This document shows, in pieces, positions 43,897 to 52,467 of a stretch of 64,000 nt of DNA. Origin of the DNA: Conexibacter sp. CPCC 206217 (GTDB taxonomy: Bacteria; Actinomycetota; Thermoleophilia; Solirubrobacterales; Solirubrobacteraceae); NCBI RefSeq assembly GCF_030646165.1, contig NZ_JAUTDO010000001.1, positions 744,001 through 808,000 of the forward strand, given 5' to 3'. The translations under genes and the position numbers were made by a program. The notes below the pieces were generated by a model. The model was given only the letters and a program-made list of their open reading frames with translations. It was not told where the DNA came from and made no database searches. How positions within the stretch are numbered: the stretch's first letter is position 1; every line of letters begins with the position of its first letter.

Positions 43897-44454
43897 ATGC
43901 CGTCCCGTGCCCTCAAGCTGATCGCCGTCCTCTGCGCCTGTCTTGGCATGTCCGCAGGCCTCGCCGCCTGCGGTGGCGACGACGAGAAGACCGGCACGAT
44001 CTCGCTGACCGAGCTGCCCGGAAACCCGCAGAACGGGTCGACCCCCGGGAGACCGTCGGGCGGCGCGATGGGCGGCGGCACGGCCGATTCCGCTGGCGGC
44101 GACGAGGCGGCCGGCGGCTCCGACGACGCGAGCGGCGGCGGCGACGCGGCTGCCGGTGACGATGCGAGCGCGGGTGACGACGCCAGCGGCGGTGACGACG
44201 CCGCGAGCGGCGGCGGCGATGCCGCCGAGGGCAAGGCGATCTTCACGCAGAGCTGCGCCGGCTGCCACACGCTCGCCGACGCCGGTGCCAGCGGCTCCGT
44301 CGGCCCGAACCTCGACGACCTCGCGCCGGACGAGGCGACGGTCGCCGCGAAGGTCAGAGCGGGCGGCGGCGGGATGCCCTCGTTCGACGGCACGCTCGCG
44401 CCCGAGCAGATCCAGGCGGTCGCCGCGTACGTCTCCGGAGCCGCGGGATCCTGA
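43897..44454 (+). CDS. Lipoprotein cytochrome c with Gly/Asp/Ala-rich linker
   Basis: 185 residues from the ATG at 43897, behind GGAGAGAG. The lipobox is AGLAACGG (Cys about residue 26). A low-complexity linker of about 80 residues repeats GGDDA/GDDAS units. Then the c-type domain appears: KAIFTQSCAGCHTLADAGAS (CxxCH haem site) with axial Met in GGGGMPSFDGTL and the terminal helix IQAVAAYVSG. It would sit on the outer face of the membrane and could shuttle electrons from the divergent Tat-exported FAD dehydrogenase to the respiratory chain. Confidence 0.9.
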   Translation: MPSRALKLIAVLCACLGMSAGLAACGGDDEKTGTISLTELPGNPQNGSTPGRPSGGAMGGGTADSAGGDEAAGGSDDASGGGDAAAGDDASAGDDASGGDDAASGGGDAAEGKAIFTQSCAGCHTLADAGASGSVGPNLDDLAPDEATVAAKVRAGGGGMPSFDGTLAPEQIQAVAAYVSGAAGS

Positions 44455-44520
44455 GGCATCCCGGCGCGTGCGTCGACCCCGGCGGATAGCCTGTCGGCCA
44501 GCGGGAATGGTCCCGCGACG

Positions 44521-45102
44521 ATGACGAGCGACCTGACCGACCCACCCCTCGGCCCGCGCCTGCGGGAACTGCGCCAGCGACGCGGCCTGTCGATCAAGGC
44601 CGCCTCCGAGCAGGCGGGACTGTCCGCGTCGTTCCTGTCGCTCGTCGAGCGCGGCCAGTCCGACCTGGCGATGAACCGCCTGATGCGGCTGCTGCAGATC
44701 TACGGCGCCTCGCTGACGGATCTCGTCGAGCCCGCCGCACCGCCGTCGGACGTCGTGCGCCGCGGCGAGGAACTGCGCGTCCACTCGCCCGGCGAGCACA
44801 TAGACGCATACCTGCTCGTGACCGACAACGACCGCCCGCTCGTGCCGATGGTGTGGGTCTACGCGCCGGGCGCCGCGATGAGCGAGCCGACGGCCCTCCC
44901 GACCGACCACTTCAGCCACGTGATCGCCGGCTCGGTCACGATCGAGACCGACGAGGAGACCGTCAGGCTCAACGCTGGCGACACGATCTACGTCCGCGCC
45001 GCCCGCCGCTTCCGGATCGTCAACGACGGCACCGAACCCGCGCGCGTACTCGGCTGCGGCGCCCTCGGCGCCGTCAGCACGCTGCCGGGGCTGACGGGCT
45101 GA
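44521..45102 (+). CDS. XRE-family regulator with C-terminal cupin sensor
   Basis: 193 residues. HTH: LRELRQRRGLSIKAASEQAG followed by LSASFLSLVERGQSDLAMNR. The cupin domain covers residues 90-190: MVWVYAPGAAMSEPTALPTD and GDTIYVRAARRFRIVNDGTE. The PuuR/SutR-like architecture binds a small ligand in the cupin barrel and represses amine, amino acid or detoxification genes. It follows the cytochrome c gene by 66 bases, and both could be one unit. No operator is evident. Confidence 0.9.
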   Translation: MTSDLTDPPLGPRLRELRQRRGLSIKAASEQAGLSASFLSLVERGQSDLAMNRLMRLLQIYGASLTDLVEPAAPPSDVVRRGEELRVHSPGEHIDAYLLVTDNDRPLVPMVWVYAPGAAMSEPTALPTDHFSHVIAGSVTIETDEETVRLNAGDTIYVRAARRFRIVNDGTEPARVLGCGALGAVSTLPGLTG

Positions 45103-45150
45103 GGAGCATCGGCGCGGCCCGTTCGCGCCCCCCTTCGAGTGGGTCGCGCC

Positions 45151-45804
45151 TCAGGAAGACGCCGCCCGCTCCAGCATCCGTGAGATCTGCCCGGCCACGG
45201 CGGCCGGTCGGTCGACGGTGTCGTGGTGGGTGAAGCGCAGCAGGGTGACGCCGCGCTCGGCCAGCGAGTTCGCCTTCTCGCGGTCTCTCTGGAAGGCACG
45301 GCGGGTGCCGTGGTCCTGCCAGCCGTCCAGTTCCACCGCGAGTCGGGCCGACGGCCACCAGGCGTCGACCTCTCTGCCGTGGACGATCGCGTTGGTCTGC
45401 GGTCGCGGCAGCTCGTGGTGGCGGACCAGGCTGCTGGGACCGTGCCGGCGAGGTCGACGAGGGTCCGGGAGAGGGTCGTGACGGGGAGGCCGTCGATGGT
45501 GGTGAGGTCTTCTTGGGGGAGGGCGGCGCGGTGGAGGCGCAGGCCATCGATCGGAGCGCGTTTGGTGGAAACCGTCACGTCAGTCCTGCGGACGCAGCCG
45601 GCGGTGCCCGACCGCGTAGACGCCGCGGTGGAGTCTCACGAGTGAGCCGCGCTGCAGGCGGTCTCGCACCATCGTCGGAGAGAACCCGATGGCCCCGAGC
45701 TGTCGCCGGTTCACCACACCGTGCTGGCAATCTGCCAGATCCGCGAGCCGCCGCTCCGGAGGAGCGGTCGCGACGACATGGGCCCAGCCTCGCAGTCCCG
45801 CCAC
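45151..45804 (-). pseudogene. Broken AbiEi/DUF559-type gene
   Basis: Three minus-strand frames hold consecutive parts of one actinobacterial DUF559-type protein. The N-terminal wing is intact (LADCQHGVVNRRQLGAIGFS, SLVRLHRGVYAVGHRRL) but stops at 45580. The middle (LRLHRAALPQEDLTTIDGLP) is in another frame. The C-terminal Vsr/endonuclease-like part is in a third (ELDGWQDHGTRRAFQRDREK, GVTLLRFTHHDTVDRP). Roughly 60 residues normally between wing and middle are missing. The gene appears dead through a deletion and frameshifts. Confidence 0.72.
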
Positions 45805-45846
45805 GAACGGCGCTACGCGCGTTCGTGACGGACTGCGGAGGAATGG

Positions 45847-48042
45847 CTACGCCGTGGCCGGGACGCTGTCGGAGAACGTTTCGCCCCGCTCCGCCGCCTC
45901 GACCAGGGAGGCCGGGGGGTCGAAGCGGTCGCCGTAGGTGGCGGCCAGTTCGCGGGCTCGGGCGACGAAGCCGGGGAGGCCGCCTTCGTAGCCGTTGACG
46001 TACTGCAGGACGCCGCCGGACCAGGCGGGGAAGCCGATGCCGAAGATCGAGCCGATGTTGGCGTCGGCGACCGACTCGATCACGCCCTCGTCACGGCACT
46101 TGACCGTCTCGAGCGCCTCGATGAACATCATCCGCTCCTCGAGGTCTCTGAGCGAGATCTTCGAGGGGTCGGCGACCGGCGGGAACGCTTCGCGCAGGCC
46201 CTTCCAAAGGCCCGTGCGTCTGCCGTCGGCGTACTCGTAGAAGCCCTTGCCCTCGAGCTTGCCGGGGCGGTCGAACTCGTCGAGCATGCGGTCGATCACG
46301 GTCTCGGACGGGTGGTCGTCCCAGCCCGATCCGCCCGCCTCGTTCGCCGCCTTCGCGGCGTTGCGGATCTTGCGCATCAGCTTCAGGTTCAGCTCGTCCG
46401 ACAACTGCAGCACCGGCGCCGGGTAGCCCGCCTGCGAGGAGGCCTGCTCGATCGTCGGGGCGGGGACGCCCTCGACCAGCATCGAGATGCCCTCGTTGAT
46501 GAACGTGCCGATCACGCGCGAGGTGAAGAAGCCGCGCGAGTCGTTGACGACGATCGGCGTCTTCTTGATCTGCTTGGCGACGTCCAAGGCGCGGTAGAGC
46601 GTCTCGTCCGAGGTTGCCTCGCCCTTGATGATCTCCAGCAGCGGCATCTTGTCGACAGGCGAGAAGAAGTGCAGGCCGATGAAGTCGGCCGGTCGCGAGA
46701 CGCCCTCGGCCAGTTGCGTGATCGGCAGCGTCGAGGTGTTGGAGCCCAGCAGCGCGCCCTCGGCGAGATGCGGCTCGATCTCGGCGAACACGCTCGCCTT
46801 CACGGCCGGGTCCTCGAAGACGGCCTCGATCACGAGGTCCGCACCGGCCGCCGCGGCGGGATCGGTCGTCGGGGTGATCAGCGCCAGCAGCGCGTCGGCC
46901 TTCTCCTGCGTCGAGCGCCCGCGCGAGACGGCCTTCTCGAGCAGTCTCTTGGAGTAGTCCTTGCCACGCTCCGCCGCCGCCTGGTCGACGTCCTTCAGGA
47001 CGACCTCGATGCCCGCCTTCGCGCACACGTACGCGATCGCGGCGCCCATCATGCCTGCACCGAGCACGACCGCCTTCTTCGCGCGGTAGCGCTCGATCTC
47101 GGCCGGCCGGCCGCGGTCGCCGTTGACCTGCTGCAGGTCGAAGAAGAACGCCTGGATCATGTTCTTGGAGACCTGACCGGTCGCGAGGGCGACGAAGTAG
47201 CGGCCCTCGATCTCCAGCGCGCTGTCGAAGTCGACCTGCGCACCCTCGACCGCGACCGCCATGATCGCCTTCGGAGCCGGGTAGTTGGCGCCCTTCAGCT
47301 GCTTCTTCAGGTTCGCCGGGAACGCGGGCAGGTTCATCGCAAGCGACGGCGTCGACGGCGTGCCGCCCGGGATCTTGTACTTCTTGTCCGCATCCCACGG
47401 CTGCTGCGCCTCAGGGTTCGCGGCGATCCACTTCTTCGCGGCTCCGATCAGCTCGTCTCTCGACGCGACCAGCTCGTCGACGATCCCGATCTCCAGCGCC
47501 TTCGCCGGGCGCACTCTTCTGCCCTGCAGCAGCAGCGTCATCATCGCGTTGACGATCCCGAGCATGCGGACCGTGCGCACGACGCCGCCGGCGCCCGGCA
47601 GCAGGCCGAGCGAGACCTCCGGGAAGCCGAGCTGGATCTTGGAGTCGTCGACGATCACGCGGTGGTGGGTCGCCAGCGCGATCTCCAGGCCGCCGCCCAG
47701 CGCGGTGCCGTTGATCGCCGCGACGACCGGCTTGCCGAGCGTCTCCAGGCGGCGCAGCTGGCTCTTCGCCTCGCGCAGGTAGACGGAGAACTCCTCCGCC
47801 TGGTCCGGCGTGACCGCTCTGAGGTTGTTGAGGTCGCCACCGGCGAAGAAGGTCGACTTGCCGGAGGTGACGATCACGCCCGTGATCGACTCCTTCTCGG
47901 CCTCGAGCCTGTCGACCGCGGCCGCCATCGAGCGGCCGTACGCCTCGTTCATCGTGTTGGCGCCCTGATTCGGGTCGTCGAGCGTCAGGACGACGACGCC
48001 GTCGGCGTCCTGCTGCCAGCGGATCGTGCTGTCGTCTGCCAT
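45847..48042 (-). CDS. fadB: Fatty-acid oxidation multifunctional protein (enoyl-CoA hydratase/3-hydroxyacyl-CoA dehydrogenase)
   Basis: 731 residues. Residues 1-270 are a crotonase: ITGVIVTSGKSTFFAGGDLN, VVAAINGTALGGGLEIALAT (oxyanion hole) and VSLGLLPGAGGVVRTVRMLG (catalytic Glu region). Residues 330-510 bind NAD: KKAVVLGAGMMGAAIAYVCA, SNTSTLPITQLAEGV and FIGLHFFSPVDKMPLLEIIK (catalytic His). The C-terminal 3HCDH repeats end near PPASL. It carries out hydration and dehydrogenation in beta-oxidation. The ATG abuts the thiolase stop with no gap, so the complex subunits are translated together. Confidence 0.95.
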   Translation of the reverse strand: MADDSTIRWQQDADGVVVLTLDDPNQGANTMNEAYGRSMAAAVDRLEAEKESITGVIVTSGKSTFFAGGDLNNLRAVTPDQAEEFSVYLREAKSQLRRLETLGKPVVAAINGTALGGGLEIALATHHRVIVDDSKIQLGFPEVSLGLLPGAGGVVRTVRMLGIVNAMMTLLLQGRRVRPAKALEIGIVDELVASRDELIGAAKKWIAANPEAQQPWDADKKYKIPGGTPSTPSLAMNLPAFPANLKKQLKGANYPAPKAIMAVAVEGAQVDFDSALEIEGRYFVALATGQVSKNMIQAFFFDLQQVNGDRGRPAEIERYRAKKAVVLGAGMMGAAIAYVCAKAGIEVVLKDVDQAAAERGKDYSKRLLEKAVSRGRSTQEKADALLALITPTTDPAAAAGADLVIEAVFEDPAVKASVFAEIEPHLAEGALLGSNTSTLPITQLAEGVSRPADFIGLHFFSPVDKMPLLEIIKGEATSDETLYRALDVAKQIKKTPIVVNDSRGFFTSRVIGTFINEGISMLVEGVPAPTIEQASSQAGYPAPVLQLSDELNLKLMRKIRNAAKAANEAGGSGWDDHPSETVIDRMLDEFDRPGKLEGKGFYEYADGRRTGLWKGLREAFPPVADPSKISLRDLEERMMFIEALETVKCRDEGVIESVADANIGSIFGIGFPAWSGGVLQYVNGYEGGLPGFVARARELAATYGDRFDPPASLVEAAERGETFSDSVPATA

Positions 48043-49260
48043 CTAGATCGCCTCCACGACGGTCGCGATGCCCATGCCGCCGCCGACGCAGAGCGTCGCG
48101 AGGCCGTATCTGCCGCCCGTGCGGTGCAGCTCGTCGATGAGCGTGCCGAGGATCATGCCGCCGGTCGCGCCGAGCGGATGGCCCATCGCGATCGAGCCGC
48201 CGTTGACGTTGACCTTCTCCATGTCGAGGTCCATGTCGCGCACGAACCGCAGCACGACCGCGGCGAACGCCTCGTTGATCTCGATCAGGTCGAGCTGGTC
48301 GGCCGTGATGCCGGCCTTCGACAGCGCCTTCTTCGACGCCGGCGCCGGGCCGGTCAGCATGATCGTCGGGTCGGCGCCGGAGACGGCCGTCGCGAGGATC
48401 CGGGCGCGCGGCGTGAGGCCGAGGTCGGCGCCGGTCTGCGCGTTGCCGATCGCCAGCAGCGAGGCGCCGTCGACGATGCCGGAGCTGTTGCCGGGCGTGT
48501 GGACGTGGTCGATCTTCTCGACCCAGTGGTACTTCTGCAGCGCGACGGCGTCGAAGCCGCCCATGTCGCCCATCACGGCGAACGACGGCTTCAGCTTGCC
48601 GAGCGCGTCGGTCGTCGTGCCGGGGCGGATGAACTCGTCGTGGTCGAGCACGACGTGGTCGTTGATGTCGAGCACCGGGACGACCGAGTCGTTGAAGCGG
48701 CCGGCGGCCTGCGCGGCGGCGGCGCGCTCCTGCGAGCGCACGGCGTAGGCGTCGACGTCGTCGCGGCTGAACTCCTCGACGGTCGCGATCAGGTCGGCGG
48801 AGATGCCCTGCGGGACGAACGAGGTGTCGTACGCGGTCTCGGGATCCATCGCCCAGGCGCCGCCGTCGGTGCCCATCGGGATCCGCGACATCGACTCGAC
48901 GCCGCCGGCGAAGACGAGGTCCTCCCAGCCCGAGGCGACCTTCTGCGCTGCGATGTTGACGGCCTCCAGGCCGGACGCGCAGAAGCGGTTCAGCTGCACG
49001 CCGGCGACCGTGTCCGGCAAGCCGGCCTTGATCGCGGCCGTCTTGGCGATGTCCGCGCCCTGGTCGCCGACCGGGGTGACGCAGCCGAGCACGACGTCGT
49101 CGACCCGGTTGGGATCGAGCGAGACGTTGCGCGACAGCAGCTCGTGCATCAGGCCGACGACGAGGTCGACCGGCTTGGTCGTGTGCAACGAACCGTTGCT
49201 CTTGCCCTTTCCGCGTGGTGTGCGGATGGCGTCGAAGACCAGTGCTTCGGTGCTTGGCAT
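48043..49260 (-). CDS. fadA: Acetyl-CoA acyltransferase (beta-oxidation thiolase)
   Basis: 405 residues. The nucleophile Cys is in [35 protein letters not shown] and [18 protein letters not shown] hold the conserved Asn and His. The end [17 protein letters not shown] carries the second Cys. It cleaves 3-ketoacyl-CoA to acetyl-CoA with the downstream FadB-like partner. The start [17 protein letters not shown] is typical, with AGGAGAA directly upstream. A palindrome sits 58 bases before the start. Confidence 0.95.
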   Translation of the reverse strand: MPSTEALVFDAIRTPRGKGKSNGSLHTTKPVDLVVGLMHELLSRNVSLDPNRVDDVVLGCVTPVGDQGADIAKTAAIKAGLPDTVAGVQLNRFCASGLEAVNIAAQKVASGWEDLVFAGGVESMSRIPMGTDGGAWAMDPETAYDTSFVPQGISADLIATVEEFSRDDVDAYAVRSQERAAAAQAAGRFNDSVVPVLDINDHVVLDHDEFIRPGTTTDALGKLKPSFAVMGDMGGFDAVALQKYHWVEKIDHVHTPGNSSGIVDGASLLAIGNAQTGADLGLTPRARILATAVSGADPTIMLTGPAPASKKALSKAGITADQLDLIEINEAFAAVVLRFVRDMDLDMEKVNVNGGSIAMGHPLGATGGMILGTLIDELHRTGGRYGLATLCVGGGMGIATVVEAI

Positions 49261-49317
49261 TTCTCCTACCTCGGTTGGGCTCGTGTGAGGCGCCTGGCGG
49301 CCCGGACGGACACGCTG

Positions 49318-49335
49318 ATTGGCTAGTCAACCAAT
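49318..49335. promoter_or_regulatory. Palindromic operator candidate upstream of fadA
   Basis: ATTGG-CTAGTCAA-CCAAT is a perfect 5-bp dyad around an 8-bp centre, 58 bases upstream of the fadA start. On the minus strand it includes TTGACT, so a repressor bound here could mask a -35 box. TetR-type fatty-acid repressors use such sites. No regulator gene is adjacent. Confidence 0.5.
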
Positions 49336-49481
49336 ATCGTGCCACGAGCGGCGCACTGCGTGTCGAACTCATACCGCAGGAGCCTGTCCGGGACACCCGG
49401 TCGCGATGCCGCGCGCCACGTCCGCTGACCCTTCACAGCTGCGTCACCGCCCTTGCGGGACGGGGGATTAGCCTTCGCGGG

Positions 49482-50492
49482 GTGCACGATCGTCCGACCG
49501 CACTGCGCCTGCACGCGCTGCTCGTCCTCTTGGGCGTCGTCGCGACACTGGCGGCGGTCGCCGCGGTGCTCGCGGCGATGCTGCTGGGCGAGGACGCCGC
49601 GCACGCGATCGACCACCATCACGAGCCGCTGCTCGTCCACCTGCTGCTCGAATGGCCGCTCGTGACGGCGCTCGCGCTGCTCGTCGGAGTCGTCTCGGTG
49701 AGGACGCTCGGCGTGCTGCTGGCGCACGCGCGCGCAAGGGTGCGGCTGCGGCCGCTGCTCGCCGCCGCCCAGCCGCGGATCGTCGGTGGCATCGCCGTCG
49801 CGGTCCTCGACGACGCACGTCCAGCGGCCTTCTGCGCGGGCCTGCTGCACCCGCGGGTGTACGTGACGAGCGGGGCGCTGGCGGCGTTCGGGACGGACGG
49901 GGACGCCGGCGACGCGGGCGTGGGCGGCGCGCGCTGCGAAGGCGGCGGGCGCGGCTGTCCCGAGCCCCTGCACGCCCTGCTCGCCCACGAGGCCGCGCAC
50001 GCGCGGCGGCGGGATCCGCTGCGGCGGCTGGGCGGGGAGGTCGTCGCGCGCGGGCTGTTCTTCCTGCCGGTGCTGCGGCCGTTGAGCGCCCGGCAGGCGG
50101 CGGTCGCGGAGTTGCGCGCGGACGCGGCGGCGGTCGCCGCGTGCGACGGCGACGTGAGGCCGCTGGCGAACGCGCTGCTGACGTTCGAGCAGGCCCAGCG
50201 CAGCCCGCTGCGGATCGATCCCGAGCGCGTCGACTCGCTCGCCGGCGTCCAGCGTCCCTGGCGCCAGCCGTCGCGGGCGCTGGCGGTCGCGCTCGGCACG
50301 CTCGCGCTCGTGCTCGCCTGCCCGGTGCTGGCGGTCGAGCACATGACCGGCCGCGCGCTGCACCTGTTCCCGTTCGGCGTCGAGGTCTGCCTCGCCTCCG
50401 TGCTCGCGCTCCCCTGCGCGCTGGCCGCGCTGCTGGTGTTCGCGCTGATGGCACGCACGCCGCGCCGGATGGCCCCGGTGCCGTCGATATGA
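49482..50492 (+). CDS. M56 (BlaR1/MecR1-like) membrane metallopeptidase without sensor domain
   Basis: 336 residues from a GTG at 49482. Helices: LHALLVLLGVVATLAAVAAV, LVTALALLVGVVSVRTLGVL, and ALAVALGTLALVLACPVLAV with LASVLALPCALAALLVFALM. The zinc protease motif is LLAHEAAHARRRDPLRRL (HExxH). An Arg/Gly-rich insertion precedes it. BlaR1 proper has a penicillin-binding sensor after the last helix, which is absent here, as in many actinobacterial M56 proteins. The BlaI-like repressor gene follows by 55 bases and is its probable substrate. Confidence 0.88.
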   Translation: MHDRPTALRLHALLVLLGVVATLAAVAAVLAAMLLGEDAAHAIDHHHEPLLVHLLLEWPLVTALALLVGVVSVRTLGVLLAHARARVRLRPLLAAAQPRIVGGIAVAVLDDARPAAFCAGLLHPRVYVTSGALAAFGTDGDAGDAGVGGARCEGGGRGCPEPLHALLAHEAAHARRRDPLRRLGGEVVARGLFFLPVLRPLSARQAAVAELRADAAAVAACDGDVRPLANALLTFEQAQRSPLRIDPERVDSLAGVQRPWRQPSRALAVALGTLALVLACPVLAVEHMTGRALHLFPFGVEVCLASVLALPCALAALLVFALMARTPRRMAPVPSI

Positions 50493-50547
50493 GCCGCAGC
50501 GCCGCCGCTCGCGCCGTCCACCCGCCCGCCCCGGTACCGTCCATCAG

Positions 50548-50952
50548 ATGAGCGCAGCCGACGAGCAGCAGCCGCCCGCCGTCGTCGGGTTCGAGCGCGA
50601 GGTGCTGGAGCAGGTCTGGGCCTGCGGCGGGGACACGTCGGTGCGCGAGGTGCTCGATGCGCTCAACGGACGCGACGACAAGCAGCGCGCGTACACGACG
50701 CTGATGACCGTGCTCGTGCGACTGCACGCGAAGGGGCTGCTGGTGCGCCGGCGCGACGGTCGCAGCGACCGCTACAGCGCCGCCCTCACGCGCGAGCAGT
50801 ATCACGCGATCCGCGCCCGCGCAGAGGTCGACGCGCTCGTCGGCGAGTACGGCGACGCCGCGCTCGTCCACTTCGCCCGCCAGGTCGGCGAGCTGGACCC
50901 CGAGCGCCGCGCGCGCCTGGAGCGGCTCGCCGGGCGCCGCGACGACGCCTGA
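50548..50952 (+). CDS. BlaI/MecI/CopY-family repressor
   Basis: 134 residues. Winged helix: FEREVLEQVWACGGDTSVRE, AYTTLMTVLVRLHAKGLLVR and RDGRSDRYSAALTREQYHAI. A short C-terminal helical part carries the dimerisation and cleavage region. It is paired with the M56 peptidase upstream, the usual signal-transduction duo, though normally the repressor is first. No beta-lactamase or copper gene lies nearby, so the target is open. Confidence 0.92.
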   Translation: MSAADEQQPPAVVGFEREVLEQVWACGGDTSVREVLDALNGRDDKQRAYTTLMTVLVRLHAKGLLVRRRDGRSDRYSAALTREQYHAIRARAEVDALVGEYGDAALVHFARQVGELDPERRARLERLAGRRDDA

Positions 50953-51042
50953 CCGCTCGCGGCGGACCCGGTCAGCCGGGTGCGGCAACCACGCCTGAGT
51001 TCGTGGAGCAGACGACGGTCGGCCGCGAGCGCGAGCGCCGCC

Positions 51043-52461
51043 CTACTTCTTCTTGTGCTCGATCGGCAGCCAGACCTGGAACACGGTTCTGCCGGGCTCC
51101 GAGTCGACCTTGAGGCTGCCGCCGTGGCGGTCGACGACGATGCGACGGGCGACGTCGAGGCCGAGGCCCGTGCCGCTGCCGACCTCCTTCGTCGTGAAGA
51201 ACGGGTCGAAGATGCGTCTGGCGATGTCGGCCGGGATGCCGGGACCGTCGTCGGCGATCGCGACGACGATGCAGTCGCCCTCGCGGCGCGTCGTGATCGT
51301 GATCTCGCCGGTCTCCCCCAGCGCGCCGATCGCGTTGTCGATCAGGTTGGTCCAGACCTGGTTCAGCTCCGAGCCGTGCATCATCAGTCTCGGCAGCGTC
51401 TTGTCGTAGTCGCGCACGACGTTGATCGAGGTGTGCTTGACCTTGTGCTTGAGCACCATCAGCGTCGTGTCGAGGCCCTCGTGCACGTCCGCCTGGACGA
51501 CCTCGCCGCGATCCATGAAGGCGTACGACTTGATCGCCCTCACGAGCTCGCTCATGCGGTCGGTCGACTCGGCCAGCTCCTCCGCCAGCGTGTGCGCCTG
51601 CAGCGACGCCGCGATCCAGCTGATCACCTCGTTGACGACGTCGCCGGCGACCGCGGCGGTGCGCGTCAGCCACTCCTCGTCGGCGCAGGCGGTCGCGAGC
51701 GGGCCGGCGACCCTCCACGCCTCTCTGACGCCGATCGCCTCCAGCCGGTCCAGCAACTCGTCCTCGGCGTCGGCCGCCTCGACCGCGCTGAGCGGCTCGC
51801 ATTCGCGCGCTCTCTTCTGCAGCTCCTCCTTGAGCCCGACGACGAGCTTCGCGTCCTCGCGCTCGACGCCCGCCTCGACGAGCTTGCCGACGAACGTCTC
51901 GAACGTCTCCAGCGTCTCGGCGAGGTCCGAGGCGGCCCGCTTGGCCGCCGCCGCCGGGTTGTTCAGCTCGTGCGCCAGGCCGGCCGCCATCGTGCCGAGC
52001 GAGGCCAGCCGCTCGGCGTTGGACTCGCGCTGCGTGATGCGGCTGATGACCGGCCGCATCGTTCTCATCAGCCGCTCGAAGACCGGCCGCGACTGCAACA
52101 CCAGCTCGACGAAGTCGTCGCGGGCGATCGTCGCCATCCGCACCTCGCCCTGCGCCTGCATGCGGACGCGGTGCCAGCCGCCGGTCAACGACGGGATCGC
52201 GCCTATCCAGGTCGGCGCGACGTTCATCCCCTCCGGTTCGGCGTGGCCGTCGTGGACGAGGAAGATCGCGATTCTGCCCGCGAGGATCAGGTGCAGCCCC
52301 GACGCCTCCTCACCGGCCTCGGCGACTATCTCGCCGGCCGGGATCGTGCAGCCGCGCGCCCTCGCCGCCCAGCGCGCGAGCTGCTCGTCGTCGATCCCGT
52401 CGAACAGGTCGACCGGGCGCAGATCGGCGGCGGTGACGGGGATCGTGATCTCGCTCCCCAT
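51043..52461 (-). CDS. Histidine kinase with N-terminal cyclic nucleotide-binding-like domain
   Basis: 472 residues, no membrane helix. Residues 15-140 are a cNMP-binding/CRP-type barrel (IPAGEIVAEAGEEASGLHLI, APTWIGAIPSLTGGWHRVRM). The phospho-acceptor helix is LASLGTMAAGLAHELNNPAA (His in HELNNP), followed by a long helical region. The ATPase domain has WTNLIDNAIGALGETGEIT (N box), IADDGPGIPADIARRIFDPF (G1/F) and GSGTGLGLDVARRIVVD. It lies 6 bases downstream of the response-regulator/oxidoreductase fusion gene and presumably phosphorylates it or is regulated by it. Confidence 0.92.
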   Translation of the reverse strand: MGSEITIPVTAADLRPVDLFDGIDDEQLARWAARARGCTIPAGEIVAEAGEEASGLHLILAGRIAIFLVHDGHAEPEGMNVAPTWIGAIPSLTGGWHRVRMQAQGEVRMATIARDDFVELVLQSRPVFERLMRTMRPVISRITQRESNAERLASLGTMAAGLAHELNNPAAAAKRAASDLAETLETFETFVGKLVEAGVEREDAKLVVGLKEELQKRARECEPLSAVEAADAEDELLDRLEAIGVREAWRVAGPLATACADEEWLTRTAAVAGDVVNEVISWIAASLQAHTLAEELAESTDRMSELVRAIKSYAFMDRGEVVQADVHEGLDTTLMVLKHKVKHTSINVVRDYDKTLPRLMMHGSELNQVWTNLIDNAIGALGETGEITITTRREGDCIVVAIADDGPGIPADIARRIFDPFFTTKEVGSGTGLGLDVARRIVVDRHGGSLKVDSEPGRTVFQVWLPIEHKKK

Positions 52462-52467
52462 CTCCGG

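Noticed and set aside
44041-44230. Tandem DNA repeat array in the cytochrome c gene
   Set aside because: The Gly/Asp/Ala units are degenerate at both protein and DNA level and are an ordinary flexible linker, not a regular repeat array.
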